Of a DNA stretch of 64,000 bases, positions 35,400 to 44,649 are shown in pieces. The notes beneath the pieces were generated by a model. That model was not told the origin of the DNA and did no database searches. It worked only from the letters and a program-made list of their open reading frames with translations. A program made the translations under genes and the position numbers. The first letter of the stretch is position 1, and every line of letters starts with the position of its first letter. This stretch comes from Acidimicrobiaceae bacterium (lineage in GTDB: Bacteria > Actinomycetota > Acidimicrobiia > Acidimicrobiales > Poriferisodalaceae): NCBI GenBank assembly GCA_905182565.1, contig CAJJCB010000020.1, positions 1-64,000 of the forward strand, given 5' to 3'.

Positions 35400-36416
35400 G
35401 TGAACCGCATCACTCAGCAGATTCTCAGCGAAAGCGAAGTTCTTGAGAAACTTCGTTCCAAACGAACCGAGCTTGGTTATAGGGCCATGTTCAGTTCATA
35501 CCTCGGCGGCGTCGTCACTGACCCAGCCTTAATGCAAATACCTATCGACGATCATTTAGTGCACCGTGGTCATGGCGTTTTCGACACTTGCACACTGGGA
35601 AATGGCTACCTATACCGACTAAGCATTCACTTGGATCGGCTTTTGCAAAGCGCAGAACTCGCACGGATAGACCACCCTTGGTCCAAAAATGAACTAGCCG
35701 AAATCATTACTGAAACAGCCTCTATTTCTGGCGTACAGAATGGTTCAGTGCGGTATTGGTTAAGCGTCGGACCAGGTGGATTCTCACCTAGTCCCGAAGA
35801 GTGTAAAGAGGCCTGCTTCTACTGTATTGTTTTCGACCCCGTTTCTCTAAGTGGGGCCTCTGATTCAAAGCTTAAAGGAATTCCAGAAGCGACAGTTCGA
35901 GGAGTTCCAATGAAGCCGCCTCTGCTCGCCAAAATTAAATCCAATAACTATTTACTCAATGTGCTCACCCATATGGAAGCAGTCGACCTCGGAGGGACCT
36001 TCGGAATTTTAGTAGATGATGGCGGTTACGTTGCAGAATCTTGTGTTCTCAACACGGCCTTTGTAGATAAACGTGGGGTACTACGAACGCCGCCTTTTGA
36101 AGGCATTCTAACTGGTACAACTATTCAGCGTTGTATGGACTTAGCGCAAAAACAATTAATACCTGAAGGTCTCCTCACAGGTTTAGAACAAGCCCCGGTA
36201 AAAGCTTCTGACGTGACCGGAGATCAAATTTCAGAAATGTTTGTGTGCGGGGGAGATACCCATATCTACCCAGTTACGTCATGGGATGGAATTCAAGTTG
36301 GGCAAGGAAAAGTTGGATCGGTGGCACAGCGCCTAATCGAACTGGTTGAAGGAGAAGCTGACGGGTCTATTCAGGGTGACCCTGATGATTACACCAAAGT
36401 CTATTACAAAGCTTAA
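35400..36416 (+). CDS. Class IV aminotransferase
   Basis: A 338-residue fold-type IV PLP enzyme, the class that holds branched-chain aminotransferases, D-amino-acid aminotransferases and aminodeoxychorismate lyases. The region HRGHGVFDT is typical of the class, the Schiff-base lysine is most likely Lys180 (KIKSNNYLLN), and the phosphate-anchoring Glu213 is in VAESCVLN. The substrate cannot be told by eye; the weak match to the ilvE pattern makes a D-amino-acid or specialised transaminase more likely. The start is GTG. It precedes the DNA polymerase gene after 141 bases that hold nothing recognisable. Confidence 0.87.
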   Translation: MNRITQQILSESEVLEKLRSKRTELGYRAMFSSYLGGVVTDPALMQIPIDDHLVHRGHGVFDTCTLGNGYLYRLSIHLDRLLQSAELARIDHPWSKNELAEIITETASISGVQNGSVRYWLSVGPGGFSPSPEECKEACFYCIVFDPVSLSGASDSKLKGIPEATVRGVPMKPPLLAKIKSNNYLLNVLTHMEAVDLGGTFGILVDDGGYVAESCVLNTAFVDKRGVLRTPPFEGILTGTTIQRCMDLAQKQLIPEGLLTGLEQAPVKASDVTGDQISEMFVCGGDTHIYPVTSWDGIQVGQGKVGSVAQRLIELVEGEADGSIQGDPDDYTKVYYKA

Positions 36417-36557
36417 TATGCGTAATTTGTGGCTAAGAACAACTTCAGCCCACAACGTCTCACTCGACATGCTCACGCATCCACTCCTCAAGATCTCAGC
36501 TGTTTCGGGTATCACCGAGCACATGGCAGTGACTTACCATCGATCTAAGATCAATAC

Positions 36558-38975
36558 GTGACAGTTATCAGCGACCCTCGACCTCAGCCTAAAAAATTTC
36601 CAGCTGATATTCCGATTGTTCGCGTGCGTCAAGAAGAGCTACAAGATTTCACGAACGCTCTTCGGAATTCAACGGCTCGAGCTATCGACACAGAGACGGT
36701 CTATCACCCTGATGCTTTCACTGAAGGCCCTGGGCAGCTCCGAGTGATATCTGCTGCAACAAAATTTGCTGATGGGACTGAAACCGCATGGGTAATTGAC
36801 GCAAACGAAATTTCAGTTGAAAGTCTAGCTACCGCTCTCTCCGGCATAACAGCAGATGCATGGAATGCAAATTTTGATTCGCATGTAATAGACCGAGACG
36901 TTTTTGCGCCAGCTAAACAATTAGGGCTTAGCGTCGAGCCCTTGCGTTGGTGGGATGCACAACTAGCAGACGCGTTGCTTTATCAGGGCCTAAGTGGCTT
37001 TAACTTCTACCATGGTCTTGCTTGGGCATCAGAATCGTACTTAGGGATTCACGCAGAAGGTAAAGGCACCACACAACTTTCTTACACCGCTGATTCAGCT
37101 CTGACAGAGCAACAAGTCATCTATGCTGCATCTGATGCTATTCAAACTATGTGGGTCGCTGAAAAGATCAGGGGCAGGATCAGCCATTCATCGCTAGATA
37201 CTATTTGCGAGCTAGAGCAACGGGCTAGACCCTTCCTTAATCAAATGGAACGAGCGGGGTTACCTTTCAACTGGGAAACTTGGCAAGAAGAGCTAACCGC
37301 AATGGAGCTGGATCGAAAGAGAGTAGTCACCCAGCTCGCCCAGATGAGTGGAGGTGGCCAAGCCTCACTATTTTCGGAATCGCTTGAACCTTCTTGGAAT
37401 CCTTCTAGCGAAGCGCAGACAAAAGAAGCGCTTAACGTTTGGTCGACGCACTATGTACGGCAGTGGGCTAACAAGCACATCGGCGAAGATCGTACTCTTC
37501 TCCCCAGCGATTCTCTCAATGCCTCAACTCTTGAACAAATTGGTGGTGAAATGTGCGAACTTCTACTCAGACATCGTGAGCTAAGCAAAATTTTGTCGAC
37601 TTATGGCGACAATATTCAAACCCATCTCAGATCAGATGGACGTCTTCATCCTGAATATTTACAGGTAGTAGGAACCAACACAGGTCGATTAGCAAGCAGA
37701 AACCCGAACGCTCAAAACTTGTCGCCCAAAATGAAGAGACATATCCGACCCAAAGAACATGACCGCGTTTTCATACATGCTGACCTCTCGCAAGCGGAAC
37801 TAAGGTTCGTAACCCAAGTAGCTTCAGATACTAATATGCGAGCAGCCTTTCAAAAAGGCGTCGATATTCATGAAGCTACCGCTGAGCGAATGTTTCAAGT
37901 TGATATGGCCGAGTTGGCCAATACTGATTCTCTAGCTCATGCTGAATTTCGAAACAAAGCTAAGAAAATCAACTTTGGAATCGTTTACGGACAACGCGGA
38001 GCCGGGCTAGCTCGAAGCCTTACCCAATCAGGCGTATCCACCTCCACGGAAGAAGGCACAAAACTGTTAGATGCCTACTTAGCTGCATATCCAGATATAG
38101 CGAGCTGGCTGAAGGTTCGTGACCAATTCATCGAACAGCTAGCTTCTTCAACAATTGAAATAGATTGGGAATTGACCTTCAAACTCCATTCTATGTTTGG
38201 TCCGATTCGGGCCGCACGAAGACAATTCCGAGATAGCTACCGGCGTTGGCCTTCCGCCGAAGAGCTACAAATCGAACTCAGAAATCAGTGGGAGCTGGAT
38301 GAAGTAGCTTGGACCCTTTCATTCCATGCTCCGGTTGTCTTAAACCTGAAGGCAGAGCCATATCGATTTTCTTCCCATACTCTCGCCGGTCGCCGCCAAC
38401 AATTCACTCTCCACACCGAAGGAGTGATAGAAAGATCAGCAACCCGGCTTATGCAATCTGACAAGAGTGGTCCGAAACAAGTAAAAGACAAAGTCTTATC
38501 TCAGTACCAAATGTCAAATGCCTCTGCAGGCTCTGAGCATTCCGAGATAGAAACAAAGAGACTCTTAGAAAATCGTGCTTTGAGACGTTCGCTTGTCGAA
38601 GAAGTTCGTGAGTCAATGGGCGCCGATGCATGGACACTCCTCCTCAACCAGGCATTCAGAGAAGGCATCCGACGATTAGCCAATGCCTACAGAAACGCTC
38701 CCATACAAGGCGGCGTAGCAGACATAATGCTTGATGCTTACGGGCAACTTTATGAGAAGCTACAAATATTCGATAGAGCGGTCGGCGTGCAAACGGTACA
38801 TGACAGCGTAGTAATCGAATGTTCTCGGTCTGAGTCTGTTCAGATTGGACAACTCGTCAAATCAACTCTCGAAAAATCTATGGCTCGATGGTGTCCCGAT
38901 GTCACTCCATTAGCCGACACTGATATACGCGTCAGTCTTTCTGAGAAAGACATTATCTCTGAGATTGTCTCTTAG
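36558..38975 (+). CDS. Family A DNA polymerase with 3'-5' exonuclease, two insertions and altered motif C
   Basis: An 805-residue Pol I-like enzyme without a 5' nuclease domain. The exonuclease keeps Asp44-Thr-Glu46, Asp107 and Tyr189/Asp193. The polymerase has motif A with Asp409 (HADLSQAELR), motif B Arg465, Lys469, Phe473 and Tyr477 (KINFGIVYG), TLAGRR at 608-613, and NAPIQGGVAD near 713-722. Motif C is VHDS (His748, Asp749, Ser750) where the family has VHDE. Compared with E. coli Pol I there are about 80 extra residues between motif B and TLxGRR and about 70 between TLxGRR and the NxPIQG motif. The start is GTG without a clear ribosome binding site. The role is unknown: an accessory repair polymerase or a gene of phage origin. 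Confidence 0.9.
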   Translation: MTVISDPRPQPKKFPADIPIVRVRQEELQDFTNALRNSTARAIDTETVYHPDAFTEGPGQLRVISAATKFADGTETAWVIDANEISVESLATALSGITADAWNANFDSHVIDRDVFAPAKQLGLSVEPLRWWDAQLADALLYQGLSGFNFYHGLAWASESYLGIHAEGKGTTQLSYTADSALTEQQVIYAASDAIQTMWVAEKIRGRISHSSLDTICELEQRARPFLNQMERAGLPFNWETWQEELTAMELDRKRVVTQLAQMSGGGQASLFSESLEPSWNPSSEAQTKEALNVWSTHYVRQWANKHIGEDRTLLPSDSLNASTLEQIGGEMCELLLRHRELSKILSTYGDNIQTHLRSDGRLHPEYLQVVGTNTGRLASRNPNAQNLSPKMKRHIRPKEHDRVFIHADLSQAELRFVTQVASDTNMRAAFQKGVDIHEATAERMFQVDMAELANTDSLAHAEFRNKAKKINFGIVYGQRGAGLARSLTQSGVSTSTEEGTKLLDAYLAAYPDIASWLKVRDQFIEQLASSTIEIDWELTFKLHSMFGPIRAARRQFRDSYRRWPSAEELQIELRNQWELDEVAWTLSFHAPVVLNLKAEPYRFSSHTLAGRRQQFTLHTEGVIERSATRLMQSDKSGPKQVKDKVLSQYQMSNASAGSEHSEIETKRLLENRALRRSLVEEVRESMGADAWTLLLNQAFREGIRRLANAYRNAPIQGGVADIMLDAYGQLYEKLQIFDRAVGVQTVHDSVVIECSRSESVQIGQLVKSTLEKSMARWCPDVTPLADTDIRVSLSEKDIISEIVS

Positions 38976-39042
38976 TTTTTGGTTACTTTCTCTATTAACA
39001 AAATTTCAGACAAACTCATTCAAACCGGCCTATTCTCTCAGC

Positions 39043-39459
39043 ATGACAATAGAAACTCATGATCGTCTTGAACTACACGAACTGCCCGGCCGGTATGGCG
39101 ATGCCATCGATGACCGCAACTGGGATTCACTGAGAAACATATTCACTGAGGACGCTGTCTTTGACCTCACCGACCTTGGAGCTCCTCGGCTAGAAGGAAT
39201 CGATCAAATCGTCAAATTCATGGATGAAGAAGCAGCTCATCCCAAGACACACATGATGACAAACATTTATGTAGATGAGAGAGGCGAGCAGATGCACATG
39301 TTCTTCAGGATCGTGGCTCTCCTCGGCAAAGGCTTTGTCGGTACCGCTTCTTATTACGATGAAGTCGTAAAGACACCATCCGGTTGGCGAGTCAAAAATC
39401 GAATTGTCACTATCAAACGTCGAGATAAACGCGCAGCAAAAGTTGATCTAACCTCTTAG
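39043..39459 (+). CDS. SnoaL/NTF2-like protein
   Basis: A 138-residue alpha+beta-barrel protein of the SnoaL-like or scytalone-dehydratase-like NTF2 superfamily. The pattern is visible in the N-terminal helix segment YGDAIDDRNWDSLRNIFTED followed by AVFDL, and in the closing strands around GTASYYDEVVKTPSGWRVKN and IVTIKRRD. Members are isomerases, dehydratases or small hydroxylase partners; none of the catalytic residues can be fixed here. The ATG at 39043 is chosen because an upstream frame to 38965 would run through the polymerase stop and encodes low-quality sequence. Confidence 0.8.
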   Translation: MTIETHDRLELHELPGRYGDAIDDRNWDSLRNIFTEDAVFDLTDLGAPRLEGIDQIVKFMDEEAAHPKTHMMTNIYVDERGEQMHMFFRIVALLGKGFVGTASYYDEVVKTPSGWRVKNRIVTIKRRDKRAAKVDLTS

Positions 39460-39474
39460 CGGTACTACCAAATT

Positions 39475-39494
39475 AAACTCAGAAATTTGAGTTT
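39475..39494 (+). terminator. Weak candidate terminator hairpin
   Basis: AAACTCA and TGAGTTT form a perfect 7-base stem with a 6-base loop, 15 bases after the stop of the SnoaL-like gene and in the space before the convergent TauD-type gene. There is no U-tract after it on the plus strand, so termination by this element alone is doubtful. Confidence 0.3.
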
Positions 39495-39557
39495 GGCGCA
39501 CCAATTTCATCTCTGAGATACACAAAATAGCTACAGATCAATTAATAGGTAAAGGCT

Positions 39558-40403
39558 TTACTGGGGTTTCACCCCGGCCAAGGTAACTCTTTCCATTCGT
39601 CGATGGTGGCCACCATGGTCAGGCACAGCATAGTGCTGGGTTATTCGGTTATCCCACTGGGCAACACTTCCTGGAGCCCAACGGAACCGGCACTGGAACT
39701 CAGGGACGTTTACTTGTTCATACAGTTGGTGACGCAACGGCCTACTCTCCGCAGCTGTCATACCGTCAATCGTTAGAGTAAAAACTCTGTTGATAAAAAT
39801 ACCCTTTGCCCGTGTCACTGGGTGAGTTCGCACAACCGGATGTTTTTGATCCGGATACTTTTCATAGGCTTCATCTTTTTTGTCATCTGGAATCTTCGAA
39901 CCGAATGCCTTCATATAGGAATGGATCGCAAACTGCCCCTCAATTTCACTTTTTATTTTATCTGAGAGCCGCTCGTACGCCATTTCCATATTTGCCCAAC
40001 AGGTGTCTCCACCCCAAGGGGGCAATTCTCTGCCAGCAAGGATGGAACCAGTCGGAGGGCACTCGCGAAAAGTAACATCACTATGCCATTGCTCAGCTGC
40101 TTCGAATTTTTCTGGTGTTGACTGCAGAACTAAGATTTCTGGATAATCCGAGTCTTGATCACTAAACGGATGAACTTCCAATTGCCCAAAAGCTTTTCCG
40201 TAATTTACATGCTGTGCCTTCGTTAATTCTTGCTCCCTAAAAAACAGAACTTTGTGAGCCATCCATGCATCATGTACTTCAGCAATGACCTCATCATCAA
40301 AGTCACGTAAATCGATACCTAAAACCTCAGCGCCAATAGAGCCCGTCACCGGCAGCACTTTGATCCGGTTGTAATCATTAACCGCAGCCGCTTGAACTCG
40401 CAT
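39558..40403 (-). CDS. TauD/TfdA-family Fe(II)/2-oxoglutarate dioxygenase
   Basis: A 281-residue non-haem iron oxygenase of the taurine dioxygenase family. The metal ligands are His107 and Asp109 (EQWHSDV) and the distal His257 (RITQHYA); the 2-oxoglutarate-binding Arg follows in HHRRMERVT. GGDTCWANM and the WDNRITQHYA block are typical of the group, which oxidises taurine, alkyl sulfates, sulfonates or aryloxyalkanoates. The third of three consecutive ATGs is preferred because AGAGG lies six bases before it. A palindrome lies about 40 bases upstream and may be its operator. No sulfonate ABC transporter is adjacent. Confidence 0.9.
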   Translation of the reverse strand: MRVQAAAVNDYNRIKVLPVTGSIGAEVLGIDLRDFDDEVIAEVHDAWMAHKVLFFREQELTKAQHVNYGKAFGQLEVHPFSDQDSDYPEILVLQSTPEKFEAAEQWHSDVTFRECPPTGSILAGRELPPWGGDTCWANMEMAYERLSDKIKSEIEGQFAIHSYMKAFGSKIPDDKKDEAYEKYPDQKHPVVRTHPVTRAKGIFINRVFTLTIDGMTAAESRPLRHQLYEQVNVPEFQCRFRWAPGSVAQWDNRITQHYAVPDHGGHHRRMERVTLAGVKPQ

Positions 40404-40441
40404 CATCATCCTCTTTAGTTTGAGTTCACCACTCGCATCAG

Positions 40442-40459
40442 TGATTTAATCTTAAATCA
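40442..40459. promoter_or_regulatory. 18-base palindrome, candidate operator of the TauD-type gene
   Basis: TGATTTAATCTTAAATCA consists of two perfect 8-base arms, TGATTTAA and TTAAATCA, around a 2-base centre. It lies about 40 bases before the start of the TauD-type dioxygenase gene, where a promoter should be, and the short centre fits a dimeric helix-turn-helix regulator. No regulator gene is adjacent. It could instead be a chance AT-rich palindrome. Confidence 0.4.
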
Positions 40460-40507
40460 GCATAATCCTTGAACCAAAACATTACCTAGCGCAGGCTAGT
40501 TAGGGCC

Positions 40508-41773
40508 TCAGGACGAAGTGTGATTAGAGCCCGTCATCTCTTCTCGAGAAGTAAACCAATAAGTCATCACAGCTAAAAGAGTGACTATTCCCATGAGCAC
40601 GATTGTGACACGCAATCCGACAACCTCCGCTAAGGCTCCCAACGGAGCCGCCGCAATTCCGAATCCTGCCCAAGAAAGCTGCATCATAGACTGGACACGC
40701 CCTTGGTGAACAGAATCTGTTTCTGACATGGAGATACTGCTGCTAAGCGTTTGGAAGCCTGTGGTGCAAGCGCCAAGTACCGCAACGACAATGAGCGCAA
40801 CCCAGTAAGACGGACTCAAACCAAAAATTATGACTCCGATGCCGAATCCAATTCCACAAATTACCATGATCTGGCGAGCAACTAAACCCTCCGCTCGAGA
40901 CGCCACTATCGCTGAAATAGCAACCGCTCCGATAGCCGAAGCAGTACTCATAAAGCCCACTTCACTATCACCAAGACCAAATATCCCTTCGACTAACGCT
41001 GGCATGAAGGCTGTGTAGTTAAAACCAAACATGATCGAGATAACGCTCGTCAGTACTAAACGTTTCAGGTGAGGCCGTTCCCTAACGTATCTAACGCCAT
41101 CAATAATTTCTCTTATCGGATTCCGTTTCTCTTTAGATATCGGTGGCGATGATGGCAGCCGCAACGCCAGGACCACGCTTCCCAACGAAAACAAAGCGGC
41201 AATAATATACGCTCCACCAATACCAAACAGTGCTACCCCAGCAAGAACACCAGCCAACGAAGGGGCAAAAATTCGAGTTGTGCTCATGGAAAGCGATGTG
41301 AGACTGATTGCGTTTCCGAGCTGTTCTCGACCCACAAGTTCAGCAGCAAACGAAATTCGAGCTGGACCAAATAATCCGAACATTGCTCCTTGCACTGCGC
41401 CTGAAACTAGCAGCATCCAAAATTTACCATTACCAGAAATAACTGCTATTCCCATGAACAAAGCGCTCAAAGCTATAAATGCCTGAGCACCTGCTATCAA
41501 ACTTTTTTTGTTAAATCGGTCTGCGGCAACTCCCCCAAGGGGCGTGAATACCAAAAGACCAAGACCAAACATTAAATAAACCGCACCCAAAGCTCCTTCA
41601 CGTTCAGTTAAGTCCCAAGCAAGCAAGCCCCGCAGCAAAAATTGCATTTGGATGCCCATGAACGAGAAAACTCCGCTCCACCACAACATCCGAAAAGCCG
41701 GCACTCTTAGAGACGCAAACGTATCTCTATTCGCATCAGATCTAGATCTGGATTTTCGCATTAGATACGTCAC
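40508..41773 (-). CDS. MFS transporter (EntS-like exporter type)
   Basis: A membrane transporter of about 421 residues with some twelve hydrophobic helices in two halves. The first cytoplasmic loop PLGGVAADRFNKK matches the major facilitator A-like motif GxxADRxxRR, and the overall type (FRMLWWSGVFSF near the start) is that of the MFS_3/enterobactin-exporter-like group. It probably exports a small molecule. The exact start is uncertain: a TTG at 41785, the GTG at 41773 with GGAAGG four bases before it, or an ATG at 41761. It diverges from the thiolase gene. Confidence 0.85.
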   Translation of the reverse strand: MTYLMRKSRSRSDANRDTFASLRVPAFRMLWWSGVFSFMGIQMQFLLRGLLAWDLTEREGALGAVYLMFGLGLLVFTPLGGVAADRFNKKSLIAGAQAFIALSALFMGIAVISGNGKFWMLLVSGAVQGAMFGLFGPARISFAAELVGREQLGNAISLTSLSMSTTRIFAPSLAGVLAGVALFGIGGAYIIAALFSLGSVVLALRLPSSPPISKEKRNPIREIIDGVRYVRERPHLKRLVLTSVISIMFGFNYTAFMPALVEGIFGLGDSEVGFMSTASAIGAVAISAIVASRAEGLVARQIMVICGIGFGIGVIIFGLSPSYWVALIVVAVLGACTTGFQTLSSSISMSETDSVHQGRVQSMMQLSWAGFGIAAAPLGALAEVVGLRVTIVLMGIVTLLAVMTYWFTSREEMTGSNHTSS

Positions 41774-41880
41774 AATACCTTCCAACTAGACCAACCGTGG
41801 CAGATCGGCCTACGATCTAGTAGCTACACGCCTCTAGGATGTGTAGAAAATAGAACTGGCCAAAAAAGAGGAGTAAACCT

Positions 41881-43050
41881 ATGAGAGAAGCTGTCATCGT
41901 AGACGCCGTCCGTACACCTGGAGGCAAACGAAACGGCAAGTTACAAGATTGGCATGCAGTCGATCTTGCCGCACATGTACTTAAAGCCATAGAAGAACGA
42001 AACGGGCTTAACCCCGAACTTGTCGATGACGTGATTATGGGTTGTGTAATGCAGGTAGGTGAACAATCCCTTAACATTGGACGAAATGCAGTCCTAGCGG
42101 CCGGATGGCCAGAGTCAGTTCCAGCCACTACTGTCGATCGTCAATGCGGATCAAGTCAACAGGCTTTGCATTTCGCTGCCCAAGGCGTTATCGCCGGAGC
42201 TTACGACATAGTTATCGCAGCAGGCGTTGAAGTGATGACTCGGACCCCAATGGGAGCAAGCGTTGTTAAGGGCATGGGGTTTCCCTTCAGCGACACTATG
42301 CAAGAGCGTTACGAAGAGACCGGGCTTCCACCTCAAGGAATAGGCGCGGAAATGATCGCCGATGAGTACGGATTAACTCGGGCAGACTTGGATGCTTTTG
42401 GCGCTGAAAGCCAACGTCGAGCAGCTGTTGCCACTTCCGAAGGGCGTTTTGAAAACGAAATCATTCCTGTGCCTGTCGTAGTTGATGGGGAAACAATCAT
42501 GATGGACAGAGATGAGGGAATCCGTGATGGCACAACACCCACGACTCTTGGTGCTCTAAAACCTGCATTTAAAGAAGACGGGAAAGTAACTGCCGGAAAC
42601 TCCTCGCAAATAAGCGATGGTGCCTCTGCCGTTTTAGTTATGAGCGCAGAAAAAGCTGCAGAGCTTGGGCTAAAACCACGAGCTCGGTTCCACAGCTTCG
42701 CAGTAGCAGGAGCAGATCCAGTAACCATGCTTAAAGGTCCTATCCCAGCAACTGAAAAAATTCTTGAACGTTCGGGCCTCTCAATCGAAGACATAGACCT
42801 TTTCGAAGTTAATGAAGCTTTCGCGTCGGTAGTCCTTGCTTGGCAAAAAGAGCATGACACCGATCTCTCCAAAACTAACGTAAACGGCGGAGCAATCGCT
42901 CTTGGTCACCCACTCGGCTCTTCTGGAACCAAGCTTATGGCCACGCTTCTTAACGAGCTAGAACGAACCGGCGGTCGTTACGGATTGCAAACAATGTGCG
43001 AAGGCGGCGGAATGGCGAACGCAACAATTATCGAAAGGATCGAGTCCTAA
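41881..43050 (+). CDS. Acetyl-CoA acetyltransferase / 3-ketoacyl-CoA thiolase
   Basis: A 389-residue degradative-type thiolase. The nucleophile Cys89 lies in DRQCGSS, the histidine of GHPLGSSG and the second cysteine in CEGGGMA are near the C-terminus, and REAVIVDAVRTPGG is the family start. It cleaves 3-ketoacyl-CoA with CoA, the last step of beta-oxidation or of isoleucine breakdown. GAGGAG lies seven bases before the ATG. Its stop overlaps the start of a type-II 3-hydroxyacyl-CoA dehydrogenase (TAATG), the enzyme for the preceding step. Confidence 0.93.
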   Translation: MREAVIVDAVRTPGGKRNGKLQDWHAVDLAAHVLKAIEERNGLNPELVDDVIMGCVMQVGEQSLNIGRNAVLAAGWPESVPATTVDRQCGSSQQALHFAAQGVIAGAYDIVIAAGVEVMTRTPMGASVVKGMGFPFSDTMQERYEETGLPPQGIGAEMIADEYGLTRADLDAFGAESQRRAAVATSEGRFENEIIPVPVVVDGETIMMDRDEGIRDGTTPTTLGALKPAFKEDGKVTAGNSSQISDGASAVLVMSAEKAAELGLKPRARFHSFAVAGADPVTMLKGPIPATEKILERSGLSIEDIDLFEVNEAFASVVLAWQKEHDTDLSKTNVNGGAIALGHPLGSSGTKLMATLLNELERTGGRYGLQTMCEGGGMANATIIERIES

Positions 43051-43829
43051 TGCCTCGCATGAACCTAGAAGGAAGCTCTTCAATAGTAACTGGCGGAGCA
43101 TCGGGAATCGGAGAAGCTGCGGCTCGCCAACTAGCTGCCGCAGGCTCGAGAGTAGTTATCGCCGATTTACAAGAAGAGAAAGGACAACAAGTTGCATCAG
43201 AGCTTGGTGGCCTTTTCGTTAAATGCGATGTTTCCAACCCCGAAGATGCTATTTCTTCAGTCGCAGCTGCTGCAGAAATGGGTCCTCTTAGAGCACTAGT
43301 AAACTCAGCTGGTCTTGGTCGAGCATCAAGAACAATCGACCGAAACAACGTGCCTCACGATCTCGCCCAATTCGAATTTGTCATTAAAATAAATTTGATT
43401 GGATCGTTCAACATGCTTAGTCAAGCAGCAGCAGTGATGGCACAAACCGAGCCCCTCGATGCAGATGGAAGTCGCGGCGCCATAGTCAATATGGCTTCTG
43501 CAGCAGCATTCGATGGCCAAATAGGTCAAGCCGCTTACTCCGCGTCAAAGGGTGGCGTGGTCGGCATGACGTTACCTGTGGCTCGTGACTTGGCAGCAAC
43601 CGGGATTCGTGTCAACACCATCGCTCCTGGTTTAATAGATACTCCCATTTATGGAGAAGGTGAACAAAGCGACCAGTTCAAAGCTCATCTAGGGCAAAGC
43701 GTTCTATTTCCGAAGCGACTCGGTTACGGCGAAGAGTTGGCTTTCATGGTGATGGAGTGTCTAACTAATCCATACATGAATGGTGAAACCATTCGTTGTG
43801 ATGGTGGAATAAGGATGCCTCCGCGCTAA
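43050..43829 (+). CDS. SDR 3-hydroxyacyl-CoA dehydrogenase type 2 (HSD17B10-like)
   Basis: A 259-residue short-chain dehydrogenase. The cofactor motif TGGASGIG follows the N-terminal strand, NSAG occupies the NNAG position, and the catalytic Tyr and Lys are in YSASKGG. The long loop with RTIDRN and HDLAQFEFVIKINLIG is the mark of the HSD17B10/3-hydroxyacyl-CoA dehydrogenase type II group, which oxidises 2-methyl-3-hydroxybutyryl-CoA and other short hydroxyacyl-CoAs. The start at 43050 overlaps the thiolase stop; a frame reaching back to 42996 is ignored for that reason. With the thiolase it can carry out two consecutive beta-oxidation steps. Confidence 0.9.
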   Translation: MPRMNLEGSSSIVTGGASGIGEAAARQLAAAGSRVVIADLQEEKGQQVASELGGLFVKCDVSNPEDAISSVAAAAEMGPLRALVNSAGLGRASRTIDRNNVPHDLAQFEFVIKINLIGSFNMLSQAAAVMAQTEPLDADGSRGAIVNMASAAAFDGQIGQAAYSASKGGVVGMTLPVARDLAATGIRVNTIAPGLIDTPIYGEGEQSDQFKAHLGQSVLFPKRLGYGEELAFMVMECLTNPYMNGETIRCDGGIRMPPR

Positions 43830-43857
43830 TAGCTAGTGCTTTGAGCTCAACATATGG

Positions 43858-44649
43858 TCAAAGCGAATTCAAAAACGATATGACACTTTCATTAAATGCC
43901 GCAGGTTGTTCCTGGTTCGCTAGGTGGCCTGCGGCATTTATCTCTTTTAATACTGATCTACGTATTCCATTCGCCAAGGTTCTCGATGCTTCAGGTGGAG
44001 TGACTACGTCTTGAGCGCCATAGACCACAAGAGTCGGAGCCTCCACGTTCTTTAACACATCACTATGGTCAGTATCTGCCATGGAGTCGCAAGCCCAGGC
44101 ATAACCTGGCATCCGAATCGAATCAGCAAATAACTGTTCAACCTGCTTCAAGACATCATTAGCCGTTCCTGGAGCAACCAATAAGTGAGAGCGCTCTTGT
44201 GCGAATACCGTTGCGCCCTTCTCCTCTAGAACTGAGGCCCTCCCTCGCATCAACTTTGCCTGAGAACTCGTAGTTCCTGACCCAACGCTTGAATCTGCCA
44301 GTATCAAGCCAGAAACCAGTTCCGGATGTCGCATCGCTAGACGAGTAGCGGTCACACCGCCCCATGAGACTCCAAGGACAACAGCTTTTGAGTAACCAAG
44401 CTCCTGTATTAATTCTGCGGCTGAGTCTGCCCAACCTGACAAACCAGGCGCCTCTAGCGGATCTGGAGAATACCGATACCCCGGCGCATCCCACGCAACC
44501 AAGCGATATCCGGCTTCGTCGGCTAATGTTCGCTGGTTAAGAAACGCATCAGCACAAGACCCGATGCCATGTAGGCATAAAAGCAGAGGCTGATTTTCTG
44601 AACCGTGAGACCAATAAAAAAGTTTTTTAGCAGGAAGACCCACTGTCAC
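43858..44649 (-). CDS. Alpha/beta-hydrolase
   Basis: A 263-residue alpha/beta-hydrolase with a complete triad: the nucleophile elbow GVSWGG (Ser about 95), Asp in YGAQDVVTPP and His in INAAGHLANQE. The oxyanion region HGIG is near residue 27. It belongs to the epoxide-hydrolase/esterase/3-oxoadipate-enol-lactonase type. It overlaps the lactonase gene upstream by four bases and, with the Baeyer-Villiger monooxygenase further upstream, could hydrolyse the ester or lactone that enzyme makes. The natural substrate is not known. Confidence 0.87.
   Translation of the reverse strand: MTVGLPAKKLFYWSHGSENQPLLLCLHGIGSCADAFLNQRTLADEAGYRLVAWDAPGYRYSPDPLEAPGLSGWADSAAELIQELGYSKAVVLGVSWGGVTATRLAMRHPELVSGLILADSSVGSGTTSSQAKLMRGRASVLEEKGATVFAQERSHLLVAPGTANDVLKQVEQLFADSIRMPGYAWACDSMADTDHSDVLKNVEAPTLVVYGAQDVVTPPEASRTLANGIRRSVLKEINAAGHLANQEQPAAFNESVISFLNSL

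Noticed and set aside
42333-42872. 179-codon minus-strand frame inside the thiolase gene
   Set aside because: Antisense shadow of a thiolase with intact active-site residues; Ser-rich and without motifs.
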